From Actinosynnema sp. ALI-1.44 (GTDB lineage Bacteria; Actinomycetota; Actinomycetes; Mycobacteriales; Pseudonocardiaceae): a stretch of DNA of 64,000 nt. Each line of letters begins with the position of its first letter. Positions within the stretch are counted from its first letter, which is position 1. The notes under the pieces were generated by a model that did not search any database, had not been told where the DNA came from, and saw only the letters and a program-made list of their open reading frames with translations. The position numbers and the translations under genes were made by a program. The stretch covers positions 421,775-485,774 of the forward strand of contig NZ_MTQO01000046.1 in NCBI RefSeq assembly GCF_001984155.1, in the 5' to 3' direction. Positions 35,861-44,986 of the stretch are shown piece by piece.

Positions 35861-36005
35861 CCCTCGGTAGCGAGTCGGAAAGCCCCGGCTCTCCGCCCTG
35901 ATGACCTCGGGCCGATCCGAGCGACCTGGTGATCGTTCATTCCGGCATGGAATCATCAAGTCCCACGAAACGATCACCGCCCACGGCCTTGGACCGCAGG
36001 GGTAC

Positions 36006-36344
36006 TCAGCCGGTCGCCGACGAACCCTGTTCGATCTTGTCCGCGTGGAACAGCGCTTGGTCCAACAGGCTCCGGACGTGGTTGTTCGCGGCCGAGTAGT
36101 ACACGAATGTGCCGACGCGGCGGCCACGAACGAGACCGGCGAGGCGTAGTTTGGCCAAGTGCTGGCTCACGGCCGTCGGTGCGGCCCCCGCCAGCTCCGC
36201 CAAGCAGGCGACTGAAGACTCTCCCTGCAACAAGGCCCACAGGATCTTGATCCGGGTCGGGTCGGTCAGCATCCGGAACGTCTCCGCGGCCAGATGCACC
36301 TGTTCGTCGTTGGGCATCTCAAATTCCGGCAGCTCCGTGTGCAT
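36006..36344 (-). CDS. ArsR/SmtB-family metal-responsive repressor
   Basis: 112 residues. The winged helix is clear ('FRMLTDPTRIKILWALLQGE', 'LAELAGAAPTAVSQHLAKLR', 'GRRVGTFVYYS'). His residues at the N-terminus (MHTEL, VHLAAE) and in the alpha-5 region (NNHVRSLLDQALFHADK) match the C-terminal-helix metal site of SmtB/NmtR/KmtR-type sensors. It is divergent from a P1B-4 metal ATPase with a 64-nt gap, the standard pairing in which the repressor releases the exporter gene when Co, Ni, Zn or Cd rises. Confidence 0.9.
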   Translation of the reverse strand: MHTELPEFEMPNDEQVHLAAETFRMLTDPTRIKILWALLQGESSVACLAELAGAAPTAVSQHLAKLRLAGLVRGRRVGTFVYYSAANNHVRSLLDQALFHADKIEQGSSATG

Positions 36345-36372
36345 CGGACCACCATACCCACCAGTCCACTAC

Positions 36373-36396
36373 TTGCGTATCTGCACGATTGCGCAT
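36373..36396. promoter_or_regulatory. Candidate ArsR operator/promoter region
   Basis: In the 64-nt gap between the ArsR gene and the metal ATPase, TTGCGTAT (36373-36380) and TTGCGCAT (36389-36396) form an imperfect direct repeat 16 nt apart, and TGCGCA within the second is self-complementary. The spot is where the metal repressor should bind. Confidence 0.45.
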
Positions 36397-36408
36397 ATAG
36401 ATAGTCAC

Positions 36409-38406
36409 GTGATCACTCAGGTAGGCGCTCGTCCCGAAGTGCGACCGGCCAGCACACGCCGACGGGCCAGAGCCTGGTCGTTGTCCGAAGTCCGATGGGC
36501 CACCACCGCGACCATGCTGTTCGTGCTGGGCCTCGTGACGCATCTCGTTGACGGCCCGCCATGGCTGTCGTGGGCCTTGTACCTCGCCTGTTACGTCACC
36601 GGCGGGTGGGAACCCGCCTGGTCGGGTCTCCAGGCGTTGCGAGAACGGACACTCGACGTCGATCTGCTGATGGTCGCGGCGGCGATCGGTGCCGCCGCGA
36701 TCGGTCAGGTCTTCGACGGTGCCCTGCTCATCGTCATCTTCGCCACCTCCGGAGCCCTGGAAGCCATCGCGACCAAACGCACCAAGGACTCCGTCCACGA
36801 ACTGCTCGCCCTCACTCCCGAACGCGCGAGCCGTCTCACAGCAGGCAGCGAGGACGTGGTCGACACCGCCGACCTGGACGTCGGCGACGTGATCCTGATC
36901 CGGCCCGGCGAACGCGTCGGCGGTGACGGACAGGTCGTCGACGGCGGCAGCGACGTCGACCAGGCGACCATCACGGGCGAACCGCTGCCGGTCGCCAAAC
37001 ACCCCGGCGACGAGGTCTTCGCGGGCACGCTCAACGGCACCGGGATGCTCAAGGTCCGCATCACCCGCCCAGCCGGCGACACCGTGATCGCCCGGATCGC
37101 GACCTTGGTCGAAGACGCGAGCGCCACCAAAGCACGCGCCCAGATGGTCGTCGAGAAGTTCGAGCAGCGCTATTCGATCGGCATGGTCGCGGCGACGGTC
37201 GCGTTGTTCGTCATCCCGCTGCTGTTCGGCGCCGCATTGGAGCCGACCTTGTTGCGTGCCATGACGTTCATGATCGTCGCTTCCCCTTGCGCGGTCGTGC
37301 TCGCCACGATGCCACCGCTGTTGTCAGCGATCGCGAACGCCGGACGTCACGGTGTACTCGTCAAATCCGCTGTCGTCATGGAGAAACTGGCGACGGTCGA
37401 CCAGGTGGCCTTCGACAAGACCGGCACGTTGACCGAAGGAACTCCACAACTGGTCCACGTTCAAGCGTTTCCAGGTGGCGCTGTCAGCGACACCGAGGAG
37501 TTGCTCGCCCTGGCGGCCACCGCCGAGTACCCGTCCGAACACCCCCTTGCGAAAGCCGTCGTAGCCGCCGCACACCACCTGCCGGTCGGCCAGCCGGATC
37601 ACTTCACCTCCATTCCCGGCCGCGGCATCAGCGCCCATGTCGGGTCCCGCCGCATCGACGTCAGCAACTGCCGTGACCACCTGACCGGCGACGCGCTGAA
37701 CCTGGTCGCCGCGTTGGAGAACGACGGCCACACGGTGGCCGTGATCTACGTCGACGAGGTCCCAGCCGGGCTTCTCGGGTTCACCGACCGCGTGCGTCCC
37801 GGCGCCGCGGACACCATCACACGGTTGGCGAGGCTCACCGGGACAACACCGGTACTCCTCACAGGAGACAACCCTCGTTCCGCGGCACGAGTCGCCAGCG
37901 AAACCGGCATCTCGGAAGTCCGCGCGAACCTGCTCCCTCAGGACAAGGTCGCCGTGATCCATGGCATCCACCAGAGCGGGGCGAATGTGATGGTCGTCGG
38001 CGACGGCGTCAACGACGCCCCGGCTTTGGCGGCTGCCCACATCGGAACAGCCATGGGAGGAAACGGATCCGACCTCGCACTGAACACAGCGGACATCGTG
38101 ATCACTCGGGACGACCTCACCACCTTGCCCTCGGTCGTCGCACTGGCACGACGCGCTCAACGGCTCGTCATCGCCAACCTCACGATCGCCGTCGTCATCA
38201 TCTGCGTCCTCGTCGCCTGGGACCTGCTCGGCACACTCCCCCTGCCACTGGGTGTCGCAGGCCACGAAGGCTCCACGATCCTGGTCGGCCTGAACGGCCT
38301 CCGTCTGCTCGGCAACCGGGCATGGCGACGCGATGCCGCGCCGTTTCGGCAGGTGGCAGCCAGGTTCAGCGTCCGCCCTTCCGGGACGGCTCAGGGCCAT
38401 GAGTGA
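36409..38406 (+). CDS. P1B-4-type metal-transporting ATPase (Co/Fe/Zn exporter, CtpD-like)
   Basis: 665 residues from GTG 36409; the frame is open further upstream but that part overlaps the ArsR gene. It has no N-terminal HMA domain. Signatures: TGEP in the A-domain, SPC (292-294) in the sixth-helix position, phosphorylated Asp336 in DKTGTLTEG, HP in 'SEHPLAKA', 'GDGVNDAPALAAAHIG', and H619-E-G-S-T in the last helices. SPC with HEGST defines subgroup P1B-4, which exports Co2+, Fe2+ or related metals (CtpD, CoaT). The divergent ArsR repressor supports metal efflux. Confidence 0.92.
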   Translation: MITQVGARPEVRPASTRRRARAWSLSEVRWATTATMLFVLGLVTHLVDGPPWLSWALYLACYVTGGWEPAWSGLQALRERTLDVDLLMVAAAIGAAAIGQVFDGALLIVIFATSGALEAIATKRTKDSVHELLALTPERASRLTAGSEDVVDTADLDVGDVILIRPGERVGGDGQVVDGGSDVDQATITGEPLPVAKHPGDEVFAGTLNGTGMLKVRITRPAGDTVIARIATLVEDASATKARAQMVVEKFEQRYSIGMVAATVALFVIPLLFGAALEPTLLRAMTFMIVASPCAVVLATMPPLLSAIANAGRHGVLVKSAVVMEKLATVDQVAFDKTGTLTEGTPQLVHVQAFPGGAVSDTEELLALAATAEYPSEHPLAKAVVAAAHHLPVGQPDHFTSIPGRGISAHVGSRRIDVSNCRDHLTGDALNLVAALENDGHTVAVIYVDEVPAGLLGFTDRVRPGAADTITRLARLTGTTPVLLTGDNPRSAARVASETGISEVRANLLPQDKVAVIHGIHQSGANVMVVGDGVNDAPALAAAHIGTAMGGNGSDLALNTADIVITRDDLTTLPSVVALARRAQRLVIANLTIAVVIICVLVAWDLLGTLPLPLGVAGHEGSTILVGLNGLRLLGNRAWRRDAAPFRQVAARFSVRPSGTAQGHE

Positions 38407-38425
38407 ATCCGGCCGCAGTGGGTAC
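38401..38425 (+). promoter_or_regulatory. SigB/SigF-like promoter of the hemerythrin gene
   Basis: GAGT-N15-GGGTAC, an exact fit to the actinobacterial general-stress sigma consensus. It starts inside the stop codon region of the metal ATPase, and the -10 element ends 36 nt before the hemerythrin start. Confidence 0.6.
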
Positions 38426-38461
38426 ATCTCGAATCGTTACCCGAACTGCATGGAGGTACCC

Positions 38462-39004
38462 GTGGACGTCATCGAACTGATCATGGACGACCACCGCGAG
38501 GTCGAGCGGCTGTTCGACGAACTGAAGAACAGTCCGCGGAAACGCCCGCTGCTCACCCCGGTCGTGTGCGCGCTGCTGGTGGCGCACAGCCGGGCCGAGG
38601 AAGCAGAGGTGTACCCGGTCGGCAAACGCGAGGTCGGCGAGATCGAGGAGATCGAACACAGCCAGCACGAACACGCCGAGGCCGAGAAACTGCTGGTCGA
38701 ACTCGCCAAGGCGGATCCGACCTCGGCCCGCTACGACGAGGTGCTGGCCAAGGTCGTCGAAGCCGTCACCCACCACGTGCGGGAAGAGGAAACCCACGTC
38801 CTGCCCCGTATGCATGCCGCTCTCGACGACAGCAGGCGCGCGGAGCTGGGCGAGGCCTTCGCCGCGAGCCGGGCCCGGCACCTCGGGGACCAGCCGGGCG
38901 AGGCCACCAAGCAGGAGTTGCTCCAGCAGGCCCGCAACGCGGGCATCGACGGCACGTCCGGGATGACCAGGGACCAGCTGGTCAAGGCGGTGCAGTCGTC
39001 CTGA
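38462..39004 (+). CDS. Hemerythrin HHE-domain protein with SAP/Rho_N-like C-terminus
   Basis: 180 residues from GTG 38462 (GGAGG 5 nt upstream; an ATG at 38450 is an alternative). His/Glu residues of the di-iron helical bundle are visible in 'IMDDHREVERLFDEL', 'VAHSRAEEAEVYP', 'EHSQHEHAEAEKLL' and 'HHVREEETHVLPRM'. The end, 'KQELLQQARNAGIDGTSGMT' plus 'DQLVKAVQ', resembles the SAP/Rho_N motif also found at the end of the ChaB protein (53230-53628). Hemerythrins bind O2 or NO or store iron under stress. A stress-sigma promoter lies upstream and a terminator downstream. Confidence 0.88.
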   Translation: MDVIELIMDDHREVERLFDELKNSPRKRPLLTPVVCALLVAHSRAEEAEVYPVGKREVGEIEEIEHSQHEHAEAEKLLVELAKADPTSARYDEVLAKVVEAVTHHVREEETHVLPRMHAALDDSRRAELGEAFAASRARHLGDQPGEATKQELLQQARNAGIDGTSGMTRDQLVKAVQSS

Positions 39005-39010
39005 CCACCG

Positions 39011-39036
39011 GGTGCCCCGGCGCGGGCTGGGGCACC
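39011..39036. terminator. Bidirectional terminator
   Basis: GGTGCCCC (39011-39018) pairs with GGGGCACC (39029-39036) across a 10-nt loop, in the 40-nt gap between the converging hemerythrin and membrane-protein genes. Confidence 0.65.
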
Positions 39037-39044
39037 TCTCGTGG

Positions 39045-40148
39045 TCAGTCCCTGCGGTATCGCTGGGTGGGCGTCGTGCCGCTCTCGGCGTCGCGTTCGA
39101 CCCTGTCGCGTCGTTGGCGTGCACGGTAACCGTAGGTGGCTTCCCGCACGGCGGTGTCGTTCTCCAGACCGGATCCCACCGCGCCCGCCAGGGTGCCAAG
39201 CACGCTGGCCATCAGCGCGATGGTCAGGTAATCGGGAAAACCGACCGGATGGCCGAGCACACCGGCGAGGTACGCGGGCGGGACGACCAGCGCGACCGCG
39301 GCGAGCGCGATCAGGAACAACGTCGCGAAGAACGCGACCGCACCGACAGCGACTGTGGCGACGGTGCTGATGTTCCGCAGCCGGATCTCCGGATCACGCT
39401 TCCCGCTCTCCCACAATTCGTGTCCCGCGATGATCCAGACCGCCAACACGGCGACACCCACGCCGGTGACCGCGATCAGTCGCACCGTGCCGAGCGCTGA
39501 CGCGAGGGTCCAGATCGTCGAGTACAGGATGCCGAACGTCATGCCGGCCAACGCACCGGCCAGAGCCATCGACAGGCCGCGGAACAACCGCCACGGCCGG
39601 TTGACCCGGACCATTCCCACCACGGCCTGAAACAACGCCCAGCGCCTGCGCAGAATCACGTCCAGGTGCGCGTCCGACCGGAACACCGAGTAGGTGGGCA
39701 TGGGCAGGTTCCGCCGCAAACCGGTCTCCCGCGTTCCGTCCTCCGTGAGAAGACAGGCAACCGCAGCCATCACGACCGTGTGCAGCCGATGATGGTGGAG
39801 CCCGCCGAGCGCCGGTAACGAGATCACCGCGACACGCTCGGCCGTGTGCAGACTCGCTGCCACGACGTCTCTGCCGTTCAGCATCGGCTGATCGGTCACG
39901 CAGATCACCAGATCCCACACGGTTCCCCGGACGTGTGCGCACGCCTTCTCCATCAGCAGACCGATGTCCGGGTACATCGCCTCGAACGGATCCTGCACGG
40001 TGTCGACCGTCCACCTGACTGTGTCGTCCACCGCCGCGCGCAGGCGTTCCGGCAGGGAGCCGTGCAGCCGGTCGGCCAGCTTCGCAGCCAGGCCTGGATC
40101 GACGAGTAAGCCGACTGCGATGTCCTTGCTCGTGTCGTTCCTGTTCAC
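39045..40148 (-). CDS. Conserved actinobacterial multi-pass membrane protein
   Basis: About 367 residues from GTG 40148; in-frame ATGs at 40169 and 40202 are alternatives. The first ~170 residues are soluble ('KLADRLHGSLPERLRAAVDD', 'MYPDIGLLMEKACAHVRGTV', 'DLVICVTDQPM'). At least five hydrophobic helices follow ('LSMALAGALAGMTFGILYST', 'LIAVTGVGVAVLAVWIIAG', 'VAVGAVAFFATLFLIALAAV' and others), then a charged tail. I recognise it as a widely conserved actinobacterial type without known function. It converges on the hemerythrin gene. Confidence 0.7.
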   Translation of the reverse strand: MNRNDTSKDIAVGLLVDPGLAAKLADRLHGSLPERLRAAVDDTVRWTVDTVQDPFEAMYPDIGLLMEKACAHVRGTVWDLVICVTDQPMLNGRDVVAASLHTAERVAVISLPALGGLHHHRLHTVVMAAVACLLTEDGTRETGLRRNLPMPTYSVFRSDAHLDVILRRRWALFQAVVGMVRVNRPWRLFRGLSMALAGALAGMTFGILYSTIWTLASALGTVRLIAVTGVGVAVLAVWIIAGHELWESGKRDPEIRLRNISTVATVAVGAVAFFATLFLIALAAVALVVPPAYLAGVLGHPVGFPDYLTIALMASVLGTLAGAVGSGLENDTAVREATYGYRARQRRDRVERDAESGTTPTQRYRRD

Positions 40149-40239
40149 TCCATGCCCATACCCCGCCATCCAGGGGCGAAACTCAAGCACACACGGCACC
40201 AAGCGGTACAGCTGCCGGGGGCCGGTGTGATGAAATCCG

Positions 40240-40264
40240 GGTTCAGGGATGATCAGGTGGGTAT
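40240..40264 (+). promoter_or_regulatory. SigB/SigF-like promoter of the PfkB kinase, predicted leaderless
   Basis: GGTT-N15-GGGTAT. The -10 element ends 9 nt before ATG 40274, and no ribosome site lies between, so the transcript should begin at or next to the start codon. Confidence 0.6.
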
Positions 40265-40273
40265 CGCCTCATC

Positions 40274-41161
40274 ATGGCGATTCCGAATACCGTGGTGGTC
40301 GGGCAGGTGGCTCGTGATCTCGTTCTGGTGGTTCCGCACATGCCGGACATCGGGTCGAGAACGGAGGTCAGCGAGCGGCGCGAGTTGCTTGGCGGCAAAG
40401 GTGCCAACATCGCTGTCGCAGCCGCCCAACTCGGCAACGCGGTCACGTTGATCGGTGCCATCGGTTCCGACGAGACCGCGGGCTGGCTGGTCGCACAGGC
40501 CGAACTCAGCGGCGTCGAAACTGCCTACGTGCGACGGCAACCGGACACCGTGTCAGCCTTGATCGTCGACGTGGTCACCCCGGACGGCAGTTGGCGTTAC
40601 TTCGAGGACATCCCGGACGAGGTCCTGGACACCCCTGCTGACATCGGTGCCGCGAAGTCGGCGTTCGCCAATGCCCACTCCGTGATCGTTCAACTCCAGC
40701 AACCGACCGAGACGGCGGTGGCCGCGGTACAGCAGGCTCGCGGAGCGCGGATCGTGCTCGACGGAGTGCCTCGGGCGGAGCAACTGCTGGCGAGCGCAGA
40801 CGTACTCCGCATGGACCAGCAGGAGGGCGAGCAGCTGACCGGAGCGAAGCTGGACACAGTGGACAACGCATTGACGGTGGGCCAGGGCCTGCTGCGACGC
40901 GGCCCCGACCTCGTGGTCCTCGCAACGGCCGAGGCGAACGTCTTCCTGTGGAACGATGGTCAGGCCGTGTTCCCGTTGGGTGACACCACGGTGAAGGACA
41001 CGACCGGCGCCGGGGACGCGCTTGTCGCCGCGCTGACTGTTGGCTTGGACTCGGGCCTCGGCCCGTACGATGCCGCGAGGATGTCGGTTGCCGCCGCCGC
41101 GCGAACAGTCGACCACGCGGGTGGCAGGCCGGACCTGGACCCGGACGAGGTGTGGCCATGA
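40274..41161 (+). CDS. PfkB-family carbohydrate kinase (ribokinase-like)
   Basis: 295 residues. N-terminal 'VVGQVARDLVLVVPHMPDIG' and 'LLGGKGANIAVAAAQLG' are the PfkB sugar-binding signature. The C-terminal 'VKDTTGAGDALVAAL' supplies the catalytic Asp and anion hole. It phosphorylates a sugar or nucleoside; residues do not fix the substrate. It faces the 13-gene heptose operon tail to tail and, like it, has a stress-sigma-like leaderless promoter, so it may feed that pathway or salvage its sugars. Confidence 0.87.
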   Translation: MAIPNTVVVGQVARDLVLVVPHMPDIGSRTEVSERRELLGGKGANIAVAAAQLGNAVTLIGAIGSDETAGWLVAQAELSGVETAYVRRQPDTVSALIVDVVTPDGSWRYFEDIPDEVLDTPADIGAAKSAFANAHSVIVQLQQPTETAVAAVQQARGARIVLDGVPRAEQLLASADVLRMDQQEGEQLTGAKLDTVDNALTVGQGLLRRGPDLVVLATAEANVFLWNDGQAVFPLGDTTVKDTTGAGDALVAALTVGLDSGLGPYDAARMSVAAAARTVDHAGGRPDLDPDEVWP

Positions 41162-41198
41162 TCCCACCGCGCGGCGTGCGGCCGCGACCTGGTTGTCC

Positions 41199-41678
41199 CT
41201 AACCGCTTGGTGCTCTGATCCGGTCGATCACGGCCGTGGTCGACCGGTCCGCGACGTGCCCGACCACGACGACCTCGCCACCCCACGACCGGACCACCGC
41301 GGCTTCCGGCAGCCTGTCCGGCGTGTAGTCGCCGCCTTTGACGTACACGTCCGGCCGGACCAGTTCGATGAGCCGGATCGGGGTGTCCTCACCGAACTCC
41401 ACTACGTGATCCACACTGGACAGTCCATCGAGGACGGCGGATCGGTCGGACACCGTGTTCACCGGCCGTGCGGGCCCCTTCAGCCGGGACACGCTCGCGT
41501 CGTCGTTCACCGCGACGATCAGCACGTCGCCGAGGCGCTTGGCCTGCTTCAGGTATTCGACGTGGCCGCGGTGCAGGATGTCGAAGCAGCCGTTGGTGAA
41601 GACGATCCGCCGCCGGGCGGCGCGGTGCCCGGCGACGATCCGGCGGATCTCCTCGGCCGAGTGCGGCATCAGGGCCAT
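41199..41678 (-). CDS. D-glycero-beta-D-manno-heptose 1-phosphate adenylyltransferase (HldE C-domain type)
   Basis: About 159 residues. Nucleotidyltransferase motif HxGH is seen in '[20 protein letters not shown]' and the later '[17 protein letters not shown]' is typical for RfaE domain II. It transfers AMP to heptose-1-phosphate, making ADP-heptose. It is a stand-alone domain here; the kinase domain is encoded two genes upstream. Starts at 41678 or 41669 are both possible and overlap the SDR stop. It is the last gene of the operon. Confidence 0.88.
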   Translation of the reverse strand: MALMPHSAEEIRRIVAGHRAARRRIVFTNGCFDILHRGHVEYLKQAKRLGDVLIVAVNDDASVSRLKGPARPVNTVSDRSAVLDGLSSVDHVVEFGEDTPIRLIELVRPDVYVKGGDYTPDRLPEAAVVRSWGGEVVVVGHVADRSTTAVIDRIRAPSG

Positions 41679-42349
41679 GACGGTTCGTTGGAAGCGCAGA
41701 CCACCAGTTCCCTGACCTCGCACCCAGGCGGCTGGTTGAGCACGTGGACCACCGTGGCGGCCACGTTTTCCGGCGCGTTGAGCTTGTTCATGTCCGGCGG
41801 CCGGTACTGCTCCGCCCTGCCGTCGAAGAACGACGTTCGCATTCCGCCGGGCACGAGCAGTGTCACCCCGATCCGGCCGGCGGTCTCGGCGGCCAGCGCC
41901 CTGGTGAACCCGACGATGCCGAACTTCGAGGCGCAGTAGGCCGTCGCGTCCGGCAGTGCGCGCAGTCCCAACGTCGACGCCACCGTCACGACCCGGCCCC
42001 GTGAGCGCTCCAGATGGGGCAGCGCGGCCCGCACGACGGCGACCGTGCCGAGGAGGTTGACCCTGACCACCCGCTCCCAGTCCTCAGTGGATACTTGGTC
42101 GAGCTGGCCGCAGCTGTCGATGCCCGCCGCCGTGACCACACCGTCCAGTCCGCCGTTGCGGTCCACCGCTTCGGCGACGGCCTGTTCGGCCGCGGCGCTG
42201 TCGGACAGGTCCACTGGTACGAAGTCCGTCACCGCAGCGGTGGGGGCGGCCTTGTCGAGGACGATCGCGCGTCCGCCTTCGTCGATGACCGCGGCGGCGA
42301 CCGCGGCCCCCAGTCCGGAGGCACCTCCGGTGACCAGAACTGTGTTCAT
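41669..42349 (-). CDS. Short-chain dehydrogenase/reductase in the heptose operon
   Basis: 226 residues. [12 protein letters not shown] (cofactor loop) at the start, '[10 protein letters not shown]' for NNAG, Ser in 'VTVASTLG' and Y-x3-K in 'AYCASKFG' are all present. It is a classical SDR, not an extended SDR, so it is not a homologue of the HldD 6-epimerase. It is inserted between the heptose kinase (one-base overlap TGATG) and the adenylyltransferase, which suggests that it acts on a pathway sugar. GGAGAAAGG precedes the start. The substrate is unknown. Confidence 0.85.
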   Translation of the reverse strand: MNTVLVTGGASGLGAAVAAAVIDEGGRAIVLDKAAPTAAVTDFVPVDLSDSAAAEQAVAEAVDRNGGLDGVVTAAGIDSCGQLDQVSTEDWERVVRVNLLGTVAVVRAALPHLERSRGRVVTVASTLGLRALPDATAYCASKFGIVGFTRALAAETAGRIGVTLLVPGGMRTSFFDGRAEQYRPPDMNKLNAPENVAATVVHVLNQPPGCEVRELVVCASNEPSWP

Positions 42350-43200
42350 CACCTTTCTCCTTCCGAGACAATGAGTCCAGCGGCTCCGCCGTCGCCGAGG
42401 AACCGGCTCGCGGCGCCCACACCGGCCTGCACGGCATCGAACGCGTCGGCGCCGTGCATCATCCGAACAGCGACGGTCGCCGCGAAACAGTCGCCGGCGC
42501 CGCACGGGTCGACGACCTGGGTCTTGGGCGCGTTGACGGTGATCGGTCCGTCGCCGACGTCCAGGACGGCGCCGTCGCAGCCGGTGGTCACCACGATGCC
42601 GTCGGCGAGCCAGATGTCACGCAGCATGCCAGCGGCCTGTGCGGGACCGGCTCCGCACGCCGAAGCGGCCTCGGCGGCGTTCGGGGTCACGAGTCGAACG
42701 CCCGCGACCGGTACCGAGCCACGCGGGTGCGGATCCCACACAACCAGGTCAGCGTTGCCCAAGACCGACCGCAGACGAACGTCCTTGGTCAGGCCACGGC
42801 CGTAGTCGGAGACCAGGACCGCGTCGGCCGACTCGATCGCGTCAAGCATCTCGTCGGTCACGACGGGATCACCGCAACCGCCGCGGTCGATCCGAGCCAG
42901 TGACTGCCCGGCGCAGCGCAGACGCGTCTTGACCGGTGTCGCCGCCCAGGAAAGCCCCGCGACAACTGTCATGTCGCCCAGTGCTTTGCGTAGTCGATCA
43001 CCGTCCGAGTCATCGGCGATCGCGGTCACCAGTGTCACGTCGACACCGTGTGCCAGCAACGCGGCAAGACCAGCGCCCCCCGGGCGCGCGTTCTCGCTCG
43101 TCACGTCGACGACGGGAACTGGCGCGTCGGGGCACAGCCGGGTGGCTGTTCCGACCACGTCGACGTCGAGCAAGGTGTCTCCCACGACGGCGAGGTTCAT
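42349..43200 (-). CDS. D-glycero-beta-D-manno-heptose 7-phosphate kinase (HldE N-domain type)
   Basis: 283 residues of the ribokinase fold. 'NLAVVGDTLLDVDVVGTATR' and 'PDAPVPVVDV' match RfaE domain I (GDxxLDxxxxG and PEAPVPV). 'LVSDYGRGL' and the catalytic 'VVDPCGAGDCFAAT' follow; Cys takes the place of Thr in DTTGAGD, and the Asp is kept. It phosphorylates heptose-7-P at C1 to the 1,7-bisphosphate. ATGA overlap with GmhA upstream and TGATG with the SDR downstream show tight coupling. Confidence 0.87.
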   Translation of the reverse strand: MNLAVVGDTLLDVDVVGTATRLCPDAPVPVVDVTSENARPGGAGLAALLAHGVDVTLVTAIADDSDGDRLRKALGDMTVVAGLSWAATPVKTRLRCAGQSLARIDRGGCGDPVVTDEMLDAIESADAVLVSDYGRGLTKDVRLRSVLGNADLVVWDPHPRGSVPVAGVRLVTPNAAEAASACGAGPAQAAGMLRDIWLADGIVVTTGCDGAVLDVGDGPITVNAPKTQVVDPCGAGDCFAATVAVRMMHGADAFDAVQAGVGAASRFLGDGGAAGLIVSEGER

Positions 43201-43784
43201 GAGACTTGCCGTTGCGTCTCGGCGGCCGGTAGGCCGACAGCCGCCTCGAAGGCCTCGCAAAGGATGTGCACGGCAGCCAGTTGCGCTTCCTGCACAGTGC
43301 ATGCGTCGCCGGGCAGGGCAAGGGTCTCGTCGGCGAGGTCGGCGAGCGGATTGGGCCGGGCGCCGGTCATCGCCCACACTGTCAGCCCGCACCGTGCGCC
43401 TGCCCGCGCGGCTTGCAGGAGGTTGTTGCTGTGCCCCGATGTGGACAGCAGCACGAGGATGTCACCGCTCCGGCCGTGGGCGGTGACCTGGCGGGCGAAG
43501 ACCTCGTCGTAGCCGTAGTCGTTGCTGATCGCGGTGACGCTGGAGGACTCCGAGCACAGCGCGATGGCCGAGTACGGGTTCCGGTCAGTGCGGTAGCGAC
43601 CGACCAGTTCAGCGGTCAGGTGCTGGGCTTCCGCGGCCGACCCGCCGTTGCCCGCTGCCAGCAGTCGCGCACCGGTGGGCAGTTGCTCGGCCATGACTCG
43701 ACCCCAGCGCACGAGCATGTTGCTGTGGCCGCGAAGCGCGTCCAACGTCCGCGCCAAAGCGTCGATGTGGGTACGTGGATTCAT
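43197..43784 (-). CDS. gmhA: Sedoheptulose 7-phosphate isomerase
   Basis: 195 residues with the SIS fold: 'LLAAGNGGSAAEAQHLTAEL' (the GNGGSAADAQH motif of GmhA), 'SAIALCSESSSVTAISNDYG' and 'VLLSTSGHSNNLLQAA'. The acid/base pair of the family lies in these segments (Glu of AEAQH and the later 'QLAAVHILCE'). It turns sedoheptulose-7-P from the pentose pathway into D-glycero-D-manno-heptose-7-P, the first step of ADP-heptose synthesis. Four-base overlaps on both sides. Confidence 0.92.
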   Translation of the reverse strand: MNPRTHIDALARTLDALRGHSNMLVRWGRVMAEQLPTGARLLAAGNGGSAAEAQHLTAELVGRYRTDRNPYSAIALCSESSSVTAISNDYGYDEVFARQVTAHGRSGDILVLLSTSGHSNNLLQAARAGARCGLTVWAMTGARPNPLADLADETLALPGDACTVQEAQLAAVHILCEAFEAAVGLPAAETQRQVS

Positions 43785-44986
43785 TGCCCCTCCCCCACGA
43801 GTTGATCCGCCCGCTGGGTCGCGCAAACCCGTGCGTAGGTACTCACCGTGTCCTGGGCGATGCGGCCCCAGGTGTATCGAGCCATCGCGCGGTCTCGCCC
43901 CGCCAGGCCGTAGGACTGGTTCACCACCTCGTCGTCAAGCAGTTGCCGCAACGCCTCTGTCAGCGCACGAGGCGAACGCGGCGGAACGTGCAAGCCAGTC
44001 ACCTTGTGCACCACGGTGTCGGTCAGGCCGCCCACCGCGGATGCGACGACCGGGCGACCGCAGGCCATGGCCTCCAGCGGAACGATGCCGAACGGCTCGT
44101 ACCACGGTGTGCACACCACAGCGGCGGCGGACCGCAACAGCTGAGGCATATCCGCTCGGGACACGGAACCGACCAGGCGTACCCGGTCCGCCACACCCCA
44201 CTCCGCGGCTTGTCGCCGCAACTGCTCGGCCTCGGGATCCGTACCGAGCCGTTCACTCGGCGGGCCGCCCGCGATCACCAGTTCGACGCCCGGCAACCCG
44301 GCCAGTGCCGCGATGATCGTGTCGAACCCTTTGCGGGTCACGAGTCTGCCCGTCGCGACGATCCGGTGTGGATCGACGGTTCCGCCGGGGGTGAACAGGT
44401 CGGCGTCCACCCCGCACGGCACGACCGAGATCCGGCCGCGCGGCACGCCCATCCTGGTCAGCTCCAGCACCTCGTCGGTGCAGGTCGCCGCGATGCGCGC
44501 CGCCTGGTTGGCCACGAGCCGCTCGATGGGGATCCGCTCGACCGGACTGGTGTCCGCGTCGCCCTGGTGGCGTTTCTTGACGGTGCCCAGCGCGTGGAAC
44601 GTCTGCACCACAGGCACATCCAGGTCACGCGCGGCCAGAATCGAGGCCAGGCCGGACATCCAGAAATGCGCGTGCACCACGTCGGGCCGTGTCCCCGTCC
44701 AGTGTCCGCGCAGGTGGGCGGCGAAATCGCCCATGTACGGCAGCATCTCGTCCTTGCCGACCCGTCGCGCGGGCCCGGCCGGAACGTGTACGACACGGTA
44801 TCCGCTGGACACGGACACCTCCGCGGGCAGGTCCGGCGTGTCTCGCCGGGTGTACACGACGACCTCGTGCCCCAGTCGGCACAACGCCGCGGACAACGCC
44901 GCGACGTGCACGTTCTGGCCGCCCGCGTCGACCTCACCGAGCTTGGCCAACGGGCTGGCGTGCTCGGAAACCATCGCAATCCTCAT
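43781..44986 (-). CDS. GT4-family glycosyltransferase
   Basis: 401 residues, GT-B fold. N-terminal 'MVSEHASPLAKLGEVDAGGQ' (the acceptor-side Gly loop), 'VVHAHFWMSGL', 'VVPCGVDADLFTPGG', 'ATGRLVTRKGFDTIIAAL' and the donor motif Ex7E in 'EPFGIVPLEAMACGRPVVAS' are clear. It is a retaining enzyme using a nucleotide sugar. The closest general type is the MshA/sucrose-synthase-like branch. Within the operon it may add heptose, xylose or another sugar to a lipid or protein carrier. Confidence 0.9.
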   Translation of the reverse strand: MRIAMVSEHASPLAKLGEVDAGGQNVHVAALSAALCRLGHEVVVYTRRDTPDLPAEVSVSSGYRVVHVPAGPARRVGKDEMLPYMGDFAAHLRGHWTGTRPDVVHAHFWMSGLASILAARDLDVPVVQTFHALGTVKKRHQGDADTSPVERIPIERLVANQAARIAATCTDEVLELTRMGVPRGRISVVPCGVDADLFTPGGTVDPHRIVATGRLVTRKGFDTIIAALAGLPGVELVIAGGPPSERLGTDPEAEQLRRQAAEWGVADRVRLVGSVSRADMPQLLRSAAAVVCTPWYEPFGIVPLEAMACGRPVVASAVGGLTDTVVHKVTGLHVPPRSPRALTEALRQLLDDEVVNQSYGLAGRDRAMARYTWGRIAQDTVSTYARVCATQRADQLVGEGQ

